Of a stretch of 64,000 bases of DNA, positions 54,369-63,643 are shown one piece after another. Numbering within the stretch: the stretch's first letter is position 1; the number at the start of each line of letters is the position of its first letter. The stretch is from Burkholderia pyrrocinia (GTDB lineage Bacteria > Pseudomonadota > Gammaproteobacteria > Burkholderiales > Burkholderiaceae): NCBI RefSeq assembly GCF_001028665.1, contig NZ_CP011503.1, positions 1,488,001 to 1,552,000 on the forward strand. The letters run 5' to 3'. Both the position numbers and the translations under genes were made by a program. The notes beneath the pieces were generated by a model. It saw only the letters and a list, made by a program, of their open reading frames with translations, ran no database searches and was not told where the DNA came from.

Positions 54369-55023
54369 GGAGACACCGACGGCTAAAAGGAGCGATTGTA
54401 CCGGTCGCGCGCGCTGCCTGCCGCCCGCGTGGCGCACCGCGCGACGCGCGTCTGCGGGCAATCGCCGAGCATGTCGATTGTTACCGCCATAGAGAGAATC
54501 AATGGTCCGGCCGGGCCGCTTTTCGAGACGACGTTTTGATTTATGTATAATGCGCCCCATTGAGCGCGAATTTCGCGCAATTCGCTGGTGTTTCGACCCC
54601 GTTAAAAGAGGCGTCGGAATCACCGTCAAGCATCAGCCGCCGGGGAGTCCGGCGGTGTATCCAGCACCGAGCATTCGGTGCTCACGTCTTGTCCGGCCGG
54701 GTGCTGCGCGCCCGCCTGCGGCCCTGCTGCCGCGCCGCCGGATGAGGCCTGTGCCGCCGTTCCTGTGCGTTGGTCGTATCGACGCGCGCGAACGTGAAGC
54801 CATGTTCGATGGCGGCATGTGGGGTCTGGTCAGGCTGTTGGGGACAGGTTGCGCCAGACGTGAAAGCTAATCAGGACGGTTGCGGCATAGACGAAAGCCG
54901 CGCCCATGCTAGCCGCCTGCTCGCATTCGAGCGGGGCGTGCACGCATTTGCCGTCCGGGCCGCGTATGTGCGCTGTGAAGCAGCGTCTTGAAGGAGCGGC
55001 CCGAACCAGAAGGCGACACGTCG
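54369..55023. other. Long intergenic region between the MBL gene and rlpA, with hairpins
   Basis: 655 bp without a convincing coding gene. A perfect TATAAT lies at 54546-54551 (possible -35 TTTCGA at 54521-54526, 19-base spacer). Two perfect hairpins follow in the presumed transcript: CCGCCGG/CCGGCGG (54637-54655) and AGCACCGA/TCGGTGCT with loop GCAT (54663-54682). A structured leader or small RNA is possible. Confidence 0.5.
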
Positions 55024-55635
55024 ATGAACGTACGATTTCCGAGTCGATTCGGGACCATTGCATTATTTTTTGCGTTGACGGGCTGCGCGGTGCCACCCAG
55101 CCAGACCACCGGCAGCGCGAACCAGAAGAACGCGGTCGACAAGACGGCCGCTGCCGCGAAGGCGGACAACGACAAGCAGCAACTGAATTTCGATTCCGCA
55201 CTGGCGTCGATGCCGGCTGCCGACGGCAAGGACGCGAAGAGGTCGTCGCTGGCGGATGCCGAGCCGATCGACGGCAAGGATGTGTCCGACTTCCGCCAGA
55301 CGGGGCGCGCCTCCTGGTACGGGCGGGATTTCCACGGTCGCCGCACCGCGAACGGCGAGCGTTTCAACATGAACGCGCTCACCGCCGCGCACCGCACGCT
55401 GCCGCTGTCGTCGTACATCAAGGTGACGAACGCGTCGACCGGCAAGTGGGTCGTCGTGAAGGTCAACGATCGCGGGCCGTTCAAGCGCGGCCGCGTGCTC
55501 GACCTGTCGTATGCGGCCGCCAAGGTGATCGGCCTCGTGCACGCCGGCACGGGCCGCGTGAAGATCGAAGGGCTGTCGCCGCAGGAAGCGCGCGAGGCAC
55601 GCGACGAAATGCTCGCGTCGATCTCGACGAAGTAA
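55024..55635 (+). CDS. rlpA: RlpA family septal-ring lytic transglycosylase/lipoprotein
   Basis: 203 residues. Signal peptide with lipobox LTGC (Cys21). After a ~75-residue disordered linker comes the double-psi beta-barrel: [54 protein letters not shown], the active-site elements of RlpA. RlpA cleaves denuded peptidoglycan at the septum. The C-terminal SPOR domain of longer RlpA proteins is absent. ATG at 55024 follows a weak site. Convergent with rsmI. Confidence 0.9.
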   Translation: MNVRFPSRFGTIALFFALTGCAVPPSQTTGSANQKNAVDKTAAAAKADNDKQQLNFDSALASMPAADGKDAKRSSLADAEPIDGKDVSDFRQTGRASWYGRDFHGRRTANGERFNMNALTAAHRTLPLSSYIKVTNASTGKWVVVKVNDRGPFKRGRVLDLSYAAAKVIGLVHAGTGRVKIEGLSPQEAREARDEMLASISTK

Positions 55636-55659
55636 CGCGGCGAATCCGTCCGCTCATGC

Positions 55660-55689
55660 ACAAAGGGCTGCCTTCCGGCAGCCCTTTGT
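55660..55689. terminator. Bidirectional terminator between rlpA and rsmI
   Basis: 13-bp perfect stem ACAAAGGGCTGCC/GGCAGCCCTTTGT with a TTCC loop, between convergent genes (25 bp after rlpA, 25 bp beyond rsmI). Confidence 0.85.
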
Positions 55690-55714
55690 CGTTTCCGCGC
55701 GGCGCCGCCGCGCG

Positions 55715-56593
55715 TCAGCCTTCCTTCAGCACCAGCGCACGCGCATACAGCGCATTGCGCGACGCGCCCGTCAGCGCGGCCGCGAGCTTGGCCGCGCTCT
55801 TCACCGGTACTTCTTCCAGCAGCAGCCTGAGCAGCGCGTCGTGCGCGGTGTCGTCGGCTTCGCCGCTCGTCGCCGGCGCGCCTTCGACGACCAGCACGAA
55901 CTCGCCGCGCAGCCGGTTCGCATCGCCGGCGAGCCAGGTCTGTCCTTCGGCCAGGGTGCCCTGGAACAGTTGCTCGTGTAGCTTGGTGAGTTCGCGCGCG
56001 ATCAGCAGCCGGCGCGCGGGGCCGAATGCGTCGGCGAGCGCGGCGACGGTTTCGGCGATCCGGTGCGGCGCTTCGTAGAACACCAGCGCATACGGGTGCG
56101 ACACCAGCGCCTGCAGCGCGGTTGCGCGCTGTTTGGCCTTCGGCGGCAGGAAGCCCGCGAACGTGAACGCGCCGGCCCAGTCGCCGGCCACGCTCAGCGC
56201 GGTCACGGCCGCGCTCGCGCCCGGCAGCGGGATCACCGCGAAGCCGGCGGCGCGCACTGCGTCGACGAGCCGCGCGCCGGGGTCCGAGATGCCGGGCGTG
56301 CCGGCGTCCGATACGTAGGCCACGCGTTCGCCGCCGCGCAGCAGTTCGATCACGCGCTGCGCGGCTTCGCGTTCGTTGTGCTCGTGCACGGCGACGAGCG
56401 GCTTCGAGATCCCGTAGCGGGCGAGCAGCTGGCCCGTGTTGCGGGTGTCTTCGGCCGCGATGCGGTCGGCGAGGCCGAGCACGTGCAGCGCGCGCAGCGT
56501 GATGTCGGCGGTGTTGCCGATCGGCGTGGCGACCACGTAGAGCGCCGCGTTCGGGTAGTGCTGCGTATGCGCGAGTTCGAGGAGGGCAGTCAT
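55715..56593 (-). CDS. rsmI: 16S rRNA (cytidine1402-2'-O)-methyltransferase
   Basis: 292 residues, tetrapyrrole-methylase fold. Landmarks: [62 protein letters not shown], and FYEAPHRI. It methylates C1402 in the ribosomal P site with SAM. The ATG at 56593 shares two bases with the divergent yraN ATG (CATG at 56591-56594). Confidence 0.96.
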   Translation of the reverse strand: MTALLELAHTQHYPNAALYVVATPIGNTADITLRALHVLGLADRIAAEDTRNTGQLLARYGISKPLVAVHEHNEREAAQRVIELLRGGERVAYVSDAGTPGISDPGARLVDAVRAAGFAVIPLPGASAAVTALSVAGDWAGAFTFAGFLPPKAKQRATALQALVSHPYALVFYEAPHRIAETVAALADAFGPARRLLIARELTKLHEQLFQGTLAEGQTWLAGDANRLRGEFVLVVEGAPATSGEADDTAHDALLRLLLEEVPVKSAAKLAAALTGASRNALYARALVLKEG

Positions 56594-57065
56594 GGCAGGC
56601 AATGCGCGCAATCGCGCCGCAGGCGGAACAAGGACGGCATTGTGCCACGCGGCGGCGCGGCCGGATGGCGGGCGCGGTTTGCCGCGCGCGGGCGACAACT
56701 TTTCCGATGCGGCGCGATCCAAACCGGTCGGCGCGGCATTCGAGCAGCGCGCGCGGCAGTTTCTCGAACGCCGCGGCCTCGCGTTCGTCGCCGCGAACGT
56801 GACGATGCGGCGCGGCGAGCTCGATCTCGTGATGCGCGAGCCCGACGGCATGCTCGTGTTCGTCGAAGTTCGTGCGCGGCGCAGCGTCCGTCATGGCGGC
56901 GCGGCCGCGAGTGTCGGCTGGCGCAAGCGGCGGCGCCTGGTCGCGGCGGCGCTCCAGTTCTGGGCGCGGCACGGTGCAGGTGCCGCGTGCCGTTTCGACG
57001 TCGTCGCGTTCGAGGCCGGGCGGCTCGCGTGGCTGCGCGACGCATTTCGTACCGACGATGCATAG
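56592..57065 (+). CDS. yraN: UPF0102 family protein YraN
   Basis: 157 residues. The core (from ~48) [51 protein letters not shown] carries the nuclease-like E..GELDLV...VFVEV pattern of the restriction-endonuclease-like fold; function is unsettled, possibly a Holliday-junction-related nuclease. A ~45-residue N-terminal extension is poorly conserved; an internal start is possible. Its ATG overlaps the divergent rsmI ATG. Position next to rsmI and a SIS-domain gene matches the yraLMNOP cluster of enterics. Confidence 0.88.
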   Translation: MAGNARNRAAGGTRTALCHAAARPDGGRGLPRAGDNFSDAARSKPVGAAFEQRARQFLERRGLAFVAANVTMRRGELDLVMREPDGMLVFVEVRARRSVRHGGAAASVGWRKRRRLVAAALQFWARHGAGAACRFDVVAFEAGRLAWLRDAFRTDDA

Positions 57066-57191
57066 CCGCGAGCTGTGACGAGATGTAAAGAGTTCTTGCC
57101 GAAGCCCCGGAGAGGGTGCCGGAGTACGGTAAACTCGCCGCACCCACGATGTCGCGCGATGCGTGCCACGCGCCCAGTTCACCAGGAATCG

Positions 57192-57773
57192 ATGTCAGTC
57201 GAACGTATTCAGCAACAATTTCGCGACAGCGCCGCGCTTCACGCCGAAGCGGCCGACGCGCTGTCGTTGCCGATCGCAGCCGCGGTCGACGCGATGTTCG
57301 CCGCGCTGGCGAACGGCAACAAGATCGTCGCGTGCGGCGACGGCCCGTCGGCCGCCGCCGCGCACTATCTCGCGGTGTCGCTCGTCGGCGGCTTCGAGCG
57401 CGAGCGTCCGGGCCTGCCCGCGATCGCGCTGGCCACCGATGCATCGCAGGCCGGCCTCGCGGGCGCGGCCGCCGAGCAACTGTTCGCGCAACAGGTGCGC
57501 GTGCTCGGCCAGACCGGCGACATCCTGCTGGTGCTCGACCCGACCGGCGCGTCGCCGCGCGTGCTGGCGGCGATCGACGAAGCGCACGAGCGCGAGATGA
57601 CCGTCGTCGCGCTGACGGGCGGCAGCGGCCACACGGTCGCGGCCGCACTGTCCGACACCGATATTCCGATCAGCGTGCCCGCCGTTCGCGCGGCGCGCAT
57701 CCACGAAGTCCATCTGCTGACTATCCACTGCCTGTGCGACGGCATCGACGCGATGCTGCTGGGTGAGGATTGA
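57192..57773 (+). CDS. SIS-domain phosphosugar isomerase-like protein (DiaA/GmhA family)
   Basis: 193 residues. SIS fold: GNKIVACGDGPSAAAAHYLAVSLVG and LLVLDPTGASPRVLAAIDEAHEREMTVVALTGGSG. The position (yraN-SIS-dolP) corresponds to enteric diaA, which binds DnaA and times replication; GmhA, a sedoheptulose-7-phosphate isomerase, is the other close relative. The GDGPSAAAA loop replaces the GNGGSAADA of GmhA, favouring a non-isomerase, DiaA-like role. ATG at 57192. Confidence 0.87.
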   Translation: MSVERIQQQFRDSAALHAEAADALSLPIAAAVDAMFAALANGNKIVACGDGPSAAAAHYLAVSLVGGFERERPGLPAIALATDASQAGLAGAAAEQLFAQQVRVLGQTGDILLVLDPTGASPRVLAAIDEAHEREMTVVALTGGSGHTVAAALSDTDIPISVPAVRAARIHEVHLLTIHCLCDGIDAMLLGED

Positions 57774-57790
57774 ACGAAGGAGAGCCGTCG

Positions 57791-58591
57791 ATGAATCAAA
57801 GCCGCGTCAAACAGACGCTCGTCAGAACCACGCTGCTCGCCGCGCTGACCGCGGGCCTCGCCGTGTCGCTGCAGGGTTGCGTGCTCGGGGTCGTGGGTGC
57901 AGCGGCCGGCGGCGGCGCGCTGATCGCGACCGATCGCCGTACGCTCGGCGCGCAGACGGAAGATCGCGAGATCCAGGTCAAGGCGCTTTCGCAGATCAAC
58001 AACGGGCTGCCCGACCAGTCGCACGTGAATGTGACGGTGTTCAACCGCCGGGTGCTGCTGACGGGCGAAGTGCCGAACGACGCGTCGAAGCAGCGTGCCG
58101 AGGAAATCGTGCGCGGCATCAACAACGTCAACGGCATCGTCAACGAGTTGTCGGTCGAGCCGGCGGCGTCGTTGTCGTCGCGCGCGAACGACTCGTACCT
58201 CGAAGGGCGCGTGAAGTCCGAACTGATCGCGACGAAGGGCATTTCGGCGAACTACTACAAGGTTGTCAGCGAGCGCGGCAACCTTTACCTGATGGGCCTC
58301 GTGACGGTCGACGAAGGCAATCGCGGCGCGGAAGCCGCGAGCCAGGTGCCGGGCGTCGAGAAGGTCGTGAAGGTGTTCCAGTACGTCAAGCCGCAGGACG
58401 CGCAGGCGCTGCAGGCTGCGTCGCCCGCGAGCGGCGCGTCCGGCACGCAGGCTGCCGCCGCGCCGGCGGACACCGCGACGGTCGGTGCGGTGCCCGACGC
58501 ATCGGTGCAGTCCACGCCGCTGCAGCCGCCCGCGCCGATCTCGAATTCGTCGAACGTGCACCCGGGCAACCCGAAGGCGCCGTCGCAATGA
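57791..58591 (+). CDS. dolP: BON-domain outer-membrane lipoprotein (DolP/YraP-like)
   Basis: 266 residues. Signal peptide with lipobox LQGC (Cys30), then two BON domains (~45-120 and ~128-205) with the conserved GEVPN, INNVNGIVNEL, and GLVTVDEG segments. DolP supports outer-membrane integrity and beta-barrel assembly in enterics. An Ala/Pro-rich tail of ~65 residues is extra. ATG at 57791 after GGAGAG; its stop overlaps the cytochrome start (ATGA). Confidence 0.9.
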   Translation: MNQSRVKQTLVRTTLLAALTAGLAVSLQGCVLGVVGAAAGGGALIATDRRTLGAQTEDREIQVKALSQINNGLPDQSHVNVTVFNRRVLLTGEVPNDASKQRAEEIVRGINNVNGIVNELSVEPAASLSSRANDSYLEGRVKSELIATKGISANYYKVVSERGNLYLMGLVTVDEGNRGAEAASQVPGVEKVVKVFQYVKPQDAQALQAASPASGASGTQAAAAPADTATVGAVPDASVQSTPLQPPAPISNSSNVHPGNPKAPSQ

Positions 58592-58950
58592 AGAGCGTGC
58601 AGATGAAGCGGATGAAACGGTGGGTGGCGCAGGGCGCCACGGCCGCGGCGCTCGTGGCCGGCACGCTGGGCGCCGCGCACGCGGACGTCGGCGAAGGCCT
58701 GAAGGTGGCGCGCGGCAACGCATGCATGGGCTGTCACGCGGTCGACCGCAAGCTCGTCGGCCCGTCGTTCAAGGATATCGCCGCCCGCTACAAGTCCGAT
58801 CCGCAGGCCGTGGCGAAGCTGCAGAAGAAGGTGAAGGAAGGCGGCTCCGGCGTCTGGGGTGCAATTCCGATGCCTGCGCACCCGCGGATGAGCGACGCCG
58901 ACGTCCGTTCGGTGGTCGAATGGGTGCTGGCCGGCGCGCCGTCAAAGTGA
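58588..58950 (+). CDS. Small class I c-type cytochrome (c551/c552-like)
   Basis: 120 residues with a signal peptide (cleavage after AAHA). Heme site CMGCH (Cys46, Cys49, His50) and distal Met95 in PMPAHPRM. It is a periplasmic electron carrier. Start codon overlaps the dolP stop, so it is in the same operon; a partner oxidase or reductase is not nearby. Confidence 0.92.
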   Translation: MKSVQMKRMKRWVAQGATAAALVAGTLGAAHADVGEGLKVARGNACMGCHAVDRKLVGPSFKDIAARYKSDPQAVAKLQKKVKEGGSGVWGAIPMPAHPRMSDADVRSVVEWVLAGAPSK

Positions 58951-59016
58951 CGCGTCAGGGGTGATGAACCCCCTATTGCCAAGCGCGGAAATGCGTGTGT
59001 ATGATGCTTGACTGTT

Positions 59017-59092
<76 letters not shown>

Positions 59093-59102
59093 ACGGAATT
59101 CG

Positions 59103-59134
59103 AAGGGCTCGGTCGTAAGACCGGGCCCTTTTTG
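59103..59134 (+). terminator. Terminator of tRNA-Ala
   Basis: Stem AAGGGCTCGGTC/GACCGGGCCCTT (one T-G pair) with a GTAA loop and a run of T, 11 bp after the CCA end. Confidence 0.88.
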
Positions 59135-59180
59135 TTTCTGGCTTCCCGGCAACCGCGGGCGGCGGGACGACCGGCCGCGA

Positions 59181-59492
59181 CTAGGTCGCCAGCCCGTGGA
59201 TAAACCTGAACGCCGGCACCGACAACGCGGCGAATGCCACCGTGATGACCGCGAGAATCGCCGTTCTCTTGCGCAGCAGCGCGAAGACCACGAGCGACAG
59301 CGCATAGAACGCGCAGGTCAGCAGGATCACCCATCAGAACGTTGCATACCCCGCGCCGCCTTCGAAGCTCGAAACGTTGCTCGTCAACCGCGGCGCGACA
59401 TAACCGGCGACGGTCATGCTCGCGGGCAGGCACAGCACCGAATACAGAACGAAGAGGATGACCTGTCGTGGCGTCGGATCGGGAGACGTCAT
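59181..59492 (-). pseudogene. Small three-helix membrane protein gene with an in-frame TGA
   Basis: Reading from the ATG at 59492 gives 52 codons ending GGAGYATF, then TGA (59334-59336), then 50 more open codons in the same frame starting WVILLTCAFYALSLVVFALL and ending at TAG (59181-59183). Both parts are coherent hydrophobic helices: VILFVLYSVLCLPASMTVAGY, WVILLTCAFYALSLVVFALL and TAILAVITVAFAALSVPAFRF. This looks like a 103-residue membrane protein broken by one nonsense change (TGG to TGA is simplest), or a sequencing error. Protein family not recognised. Confidence 0.6.
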
Positions 59493-59614
59493 GGCGAATG
59501 TTTTTGGGGTGAACGGGGGCGCCGAACCGCACGCCGCGCGCACAGGTCCAGGCAGCCGGCAGGATGCGTCCGTTTCCGGTGTTTGGCAACCACCGCCCGC
59601 CGCCCACCCTCCCG

Positions 59615-61012
59615 TCACCCCCGCCCGAAACTCGGCCGCTTCGGATCGTACGTCCACCCCGGCACGAGATAGCGCATCGCCACCGCATCGTCGCGCGCGG
59701 TGCCGCCCACCTCGTTGTACAGCGAATGCGCGGCTTCGACCTGCGCCATGTCGAGCTCGATCCCGAGCCCCGGCCGTTCCGGCACGGCCACCTTGCCGCC
59801 GACGATCGCGAGCGGCTCGCGCGTGAGCCGCGCGTCGCCTTCCTGCCAGATCCAGTGCGTGTCGATCGCGGTGATCGTGCCGGGCGCGGCCGCCGCCGCA
59901 TGCGTGAACATCGCGAGCGACACGTCGAAATGGTTGTTCGAGTGCGAGCCCCACGTGAGCCCCCAGTCGCGGCACAGCTGCGCGAGCCGCACCGAGCCCT
60001 GCATCGTCCAGAAATGCGGGTCGGCGAGCGGGATGTCGACCGCCTGCAGCCGCACCGCGTGATCCATCTGCCGCCAGTCGGTCGCGATCATGTTGGTCGC
60101 GGTCGGGATGCCCGTCGCGCGGCGGAATTCGGCCATCACCTCGCGGCCCGAATAACCGCCCTCCGGCCCGCACGGATCCTCCGCGTACGCGAGCAGATGG
60201 CCCTGGCCGCGGCACAGCGCGACGGCTTCGTCGAGCGACCACGCGCCGTTCGGGTCGAGCGTCGTGCGCGAGTCCGGGAAACGCGCCTTGATCGCCCCGA
60301 TCGCTTCCATCTCGTCGGCGCCGGCCATCACGCCGCCCTTCAGCTTGAAGTCGGCGAAGCCGTAGCGTTCGACCGCGGCTTCGGCCTGCCGTGCGATCGC
60401 GGCCGGCGTGAGCGCCGCTTCGTTGCGCAGCCGGAACCACGGATCCGATGCGTGCGTCTCGTCGCGATACGGCAGATCGGTGCGGCGCCGGTCGCCGATG
60501 TAGAACAGGTACGCGAGCATCGGCACCGCGTCGCGCTGCTGGCCTTCGCCGAGCAGCGCCGCGACCGGCACGTCGAGATGCTGGCCGAGCAGGTCGAGCA
60601 GCGCGGCCTCGATCGCGGTGATCACGTTGTCGAGCCGCAGGTTGATCTCGTGCGGCTGGCGCAGCACGGCCGCTTCGCCGGCCGACGTCACCTCGTGCCG
60701 GATCGTGCGGCCCGCACCCGCGTCCGCGCCGGACAGCGCCGCGCGCACTGCGTTGAGCGTCGCCTGGTAGCGTCCGATCGACTGGCCGACCACGAGATCC
60801 GTCATGCGCTCGAGCGCGTGGCGGATTCCTTCGCCGCCCGGCACTTCGCCGACGCCGGTGTGCCCGCTGCTGTCGTCGAGGATCACGAGGTTGCGCGTGA
60901 AGTAGGGCGCGTGCGCGCCGCACAGATTGAGCAGCATGCTGTCGCGGCCGGCGACGGGAATCACCTGCATGCGCGTGACGCGCGGCGTGCCGGCACGGCG
61001 GGGTTCGGACAT
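59615..61012 (-). CDS. gudD: D-glucarate dehydratase (enolase superfamily)
   Basis: 465 residues. It dehydrates D-glucarate to 5-keto-4-deoxyglucarate. The N-terminal [31 protein letters not shown], catalytic Lys-x-Lys in [11 protein letters not shown], metal ligands in LDPNGAW and AEDPCGPE, and catalytic His in [16 protein letters not shown] match glucarate dehydratases closely. The ATG at 61012 is the family start. It lies 62 bp downstream of the glucarate-type transporter. Confidence 0.94.
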   Translation of the reverse strand: MSEPRRAGTPRVTRMQVIPVAGRDSMLLNLCGAHAPYFTRNLVILDDSSGHTGVGEVPGGEGIRHALERMTDLVVGQSIGRYQATLNAVRAALSGADAGAGRTIRHEVTSAGEAAVLRQPHEINLRLDNVITAIEAALLDLLGQHLDVPVAALLGEGQQRDAVPMLAYLFYIGDRRRTDLPYRDETHASDPWFRLRNEAALTPAAIARQAEAAVERYGFADFKLKGGVMAGADEMEAIGAIKARFPDSRTTLDPNGAWSLDEAVALCRGQGHLLAYAEDPCGPEGGYSGREVMAEFRRATGIPTATNMIATDWRQMDHAVRLQAVDIPLADPHFWTMQGSVRLAQLCRDWGLTWGSHSNNHFDVSLAMFTHAAAAAPGTITAIDTHWIWQEGDARLTREPLAIVGGKVAVPERPGLGIELDMAQVEAAHSLYNEVGGTARDDAVAMRYLVPGWTYDPKRPSFGRG

Positions 61013-61074
61013 CGGTTCGCTCCTGGTTCCGGTGGCGCGCGGGCCGCCGGACGCGCCGGCGCGGCCCGCGCCGT

Positions 61075-62415
61075 TCAATGAAGCTCGACGCGGCGGATCT
61101 CGCCGACGACGAACAGGTAGCAGATCACGGCGACGAGTGCGTGCGCGACGACATAGACGAGCGCGCCGTTGAACGAGCCGCTGCGGTCGACGATATAGCC
61201 GATCGCGATCGGCGTCGTGATGCTCGACAGGTTGCCGCACGTGTTGAGCAGCGCGCCGCTCAGCCCCGCGATCTGGCGCGGCGCGGTGTCCGCGTTGACG
61301 GCCCAGCCGAGCGCGCCGAGCCCCTTGCCGAAGAACGACAGCGCCATGAACAGCACGACGAGCACGTGCGAATCGGTGTAGTTGCAGACGATCATCGACA
61401 TCGACAGCAGCATGCCGAACACGATCGGCACCTTGCGCGCGACCGACAGCGACCGGCCCTGCTTGAGCAGCGCGTCGGACACGACGCCGCCGAGAATCCC
61501 GCCGAGGAACCCGCACACGGCCGGGATCGACGCGACGAGCCCCGCGTTGAGGATCGACATCCCGCGCGCCTGCACGAGATAGACCGGAAACCACGTGATG
61601 AAGAAATAGGTGAGCGCGTTGATGCAGTACTGCGCGACGTACACGCCGATCAGCATCCGGCTCTTCAGCAGCGCCTTCACGTGACGCATCGACGGGCCGC
61701 CGCCGTGCGCGCCTGTCGCCTGGTCGATGTTGACGAGCGCGCCGCCTTCGGCGAGGTAGTCGAGTTCCGCGCGGTTGATGTTCGGGTGGTCCTTCGGGTC
61801 GTACATCGTGCGGTTCCACACCGCGACGAACGCGAAGCCGAGCACGCCCATCACCGCGAACACCGACTGCCAGCCGAACGCGTGCACGAGCCAGCCCATC
61901 AGCGGCGCGAACACGACGGTCGCCGCGTACTGCGCGGCGTTGAAGATCGCCGACGCGGTGCCGCGTTCGGCGGCCGGGAACCATGCGGACACGATCCGGC
62001 TGTTGGCCGGAAACGACGGCGCCTCGGCCGCGCCGACCAGGAAGCGCAGCCCGAACAGCAGCGCGAACGCGGCCGCGCCGCCGAAGAAGCCGATCGTGCC
62101 CTGCAGCAGCGTGAACAGCGACCAGAAGAAGATGCTGAACGCATAGACGATGCGTGACCCGTAGCGGTCGAGCAGCCAGCCGCCCGGCAGTTGTGCGATC
62201 ACGTACGACCAGCCGAACGCGGAGAAGATGAAGCCGATCTGCACGTGGCTCAGGTGCAGTGCGCGGGCGAGGCTCGGGCCGGCGATCGCGATCGCCGCGC
62301 GATCCGCGTAGTTGATCGTCGTGACCGCGAACAGGACGGCCAGCACGAGCCAGCGCACGCGCGTGCGCCGGGCCGTTGCCGACGCGGACGCCGGCAGCGC
62401 TTGAAGCGGATTCAT
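61075..62415 (-). CDS. gudP: MFS D-glucarate/galactarate-type transporter
   Basis: 446 residues, twelve membrane helices, anion:cation symporter family of [59 protein letters not shown], and [27 protein letters not shown] are hallmarks of the glucarate/galactonate permeases. Direct pairing with gudD supports glucarate uptake. ATG at 62415 after GGAGGAGA. Confidence 0.9.
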   Translation of the reverse strand: MNPLQALPASASATARRTRVRWLVLAVLFAVTTINYADRAAIAIAGPSLARALHLSHVQIGFIFSAFGWSYVIAQLPGGWLLDRYGSRIVYAFSIFFWSLFTLLQGTIGFFGGAAAFALLFGLRFLVGAAEAPSFPANSRIVSAWFPAAERGTASAIFNAAQYAATVVFAPLMGWLVHAFGWQSVFAVMGVLGFAFVAVWNRTMYDPKDHPNINRAELDYLAEGGALVNIDQATGAHGGGPSMRHVKALLKSRMLIGVYVAQYCINALTYFFITWFPVYLVQARGMSILNAGLVASIPAVCGFLGGILGGVVSDALLKQGRSLSVARKVPIVFGMLLSMSMIVCNYTDSHVLVVLFMALSFFGKGLGALGWAVNADTAPRQIAGLSGALLNTCGNLSSITTPIAIGYIVDRSGSFNGALVYVVAHALVAVICYLFVVGEIRRVELH

Positions 62416-62582
62416 GACTGTCTCCTCCGAAGGGCGGAAGGTGCCGTCGTGCGGCAGGCGCGTCGGGTGCGCGCGTTATTCGTGCAGGCGCCGCCGGCCG
62501 GAGGCCGGGCGCCGGACGCCGATGCAGGCAGGGCGTCCGGGCCATTCTGTCATGTCGAAAGCTGCGCTTTCATGCCAATTGC

Positions 62583-62619
62583 TGACTCGATCGATTCAGC
62601 ATTTGAATCGATCGAGTCA
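62583..62619. promoter_or_regulatory. Perfect 16-bp-arm inverted repeat upstream of gudP
   Basis: Arms at 62583-62598 (TGACTCGATCGATTCA) and 62604-62619 (its exact reverse complement) with a 5-base loop GCATT. It ends on the stop codon of the LysR gene (62617-62619). No U-tract follows on either strand, so it may be a hairpin terminator of an unusual kind or a binding site. Confidence 0.7.
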
Positions 62620-63552
62620 TTCGATCGCTCGGGCGCGCACGTCGTCCACCCCGTCGCCATGATGGCGCGCCACGTGCCGCGCGAGAAATTCGACGGCGGC
62701 GCGCACGCCGGGCAACTGGCCGCGCCGGTGCGGCATCAGCAGCGTCGTCGTGACGGTGCCGGCCCGCCAGCCGGGCAGCACCCGCGCGAGCGCGCCGGAC
62801 GCGAGTGCATCGCCTGCGATCCAGTCGGGCAGGCAGGCCATGCCGAGACCGGCCATCGCAGCCTGCAGCAGCAGCGTCGACTCGTCGGCCTGCAGGCGGA
62901 TGCGCGGCGCCACGTCGACGGTGTCGCCGCCGCGCTGCAGCCGCCACGGCTGCTGGCCCGGGTGGAGCCCGTCGTGCCGCGCGAGGTCGGCCGGTTCGTC
63001 CGGTGTGCCGGTACGCGCGAGATAGCCCGGCGACGCAACGACGATGATCGGCGACGTCGCGAGCGGCCGTTGCACGAGCGCGGAATCGGGGAGCGGGGCG
63101 AAATGGCTGCGCACCGCGATGTCGAAACCTTCCTGCGCGATGTCGACGAGGCGGTCGCTCGCATGAATCTGCAGCAGCAGCTTCGGGTGCGCGATGGCCA
63201 GCGCCGGCAGGCATGGCGCGAGGATGTGCTGCGCAACCGGCACCGAACTCGTGATCCGCACGATGCCGGCCGGTTCGGCGGCCTGCCGCAGCACCGCGTC
63301 GCGCGCGGTTTCGGCCTCGATCACGGCCGCGCGCGCATGCTCGAAGAACTCGGCGCCCACCGGCGTCAGCCGGAAGCTGCGCGACGTGCGATGCACGAGC
63401 CGCGCGCCGAGCGTGCGCTCGAGCTCGGCAACGCGCTTGCTCACCGTCGATTTCGGCAGGTCGAGCCGGCGCGCGGCCGCCGACATGCTGCCCGCGTCGA
63501 CCGCCTGCACGAACAGATAGAGATCGTTCAGATTCACTGTCAGCGTCCACAT
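62617..63552 (-). CDS. LysR family transcriptional regulator
   Basis: 311 residues. N-terminal winged HTH (DLYLFVQAVDAGSMSAAARRLDLPKSTVSKRVAELERTLGARLVHRTSR, split), C-terminal effector domain (IVRITSSVPVAQHILAP onward). It is of the DsdC/PecT-like small regulator type often controlling a divergent gene. I chose the ATG at 63552 (MWTLTVNLNDLYLFV); an upstream start at 63603 would add 17 residues. Divergent from the GST-like gene (92 bp), which is its likely target; it also lies upstream of gudP-gudD on the same strand, so a role there cannot be excluded. Confidence 0.9.
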   Translation of the reverse strand: MWTLTVNLNDLYLFVQAVDAGSMSAAARRLDLPKSTVSKRVAELERTLGARLVHRTSRSFRLTPVGAEFFEHARAAVIEAETARDAVLRQAAEPAGIVRITSSVPVAQHILAPCLPALAIAHPKLLLQIHASDRLVDIAQEGFDIAVRSHFAPLPDSALVQRPLATSPIIVVASPGYLARTGTPDEPADLARHDGLHPGQQPWRLQRGGDTVDVAPRIRLQADESTLLLQAAMAGLGMACLPDWIAGDALASGALARVLPGWRAGTVTTTLLMPHRRGQLPGVRAAVEFLARHVARHHGDGVDDVRARAIE

Positions 63553-63643
63553 GAAGAAACGACAGGTTTCGATTCTAGCGGCTATTGCGTGATCGTTCGC
63601 CATGGGAGCATGACCATTCGTTCAACTTCCGCGGAATACCCCG

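Noticed and set aside
54369..55023. RNase P RNA or 6S RNA
   Set aside because: The conserved RNase P block GAGGAAAGTCC and the long closed-bubble layout of 6S RNA were not found.
59334..59336. Selenocysteine codon at the in-frame TGA
   Set aside because: No redox motif or SECIS-like hairpin directly after the TGA is apparent, and the site lies at the edge of a membrane helix; a nonsense mutation is simpler.
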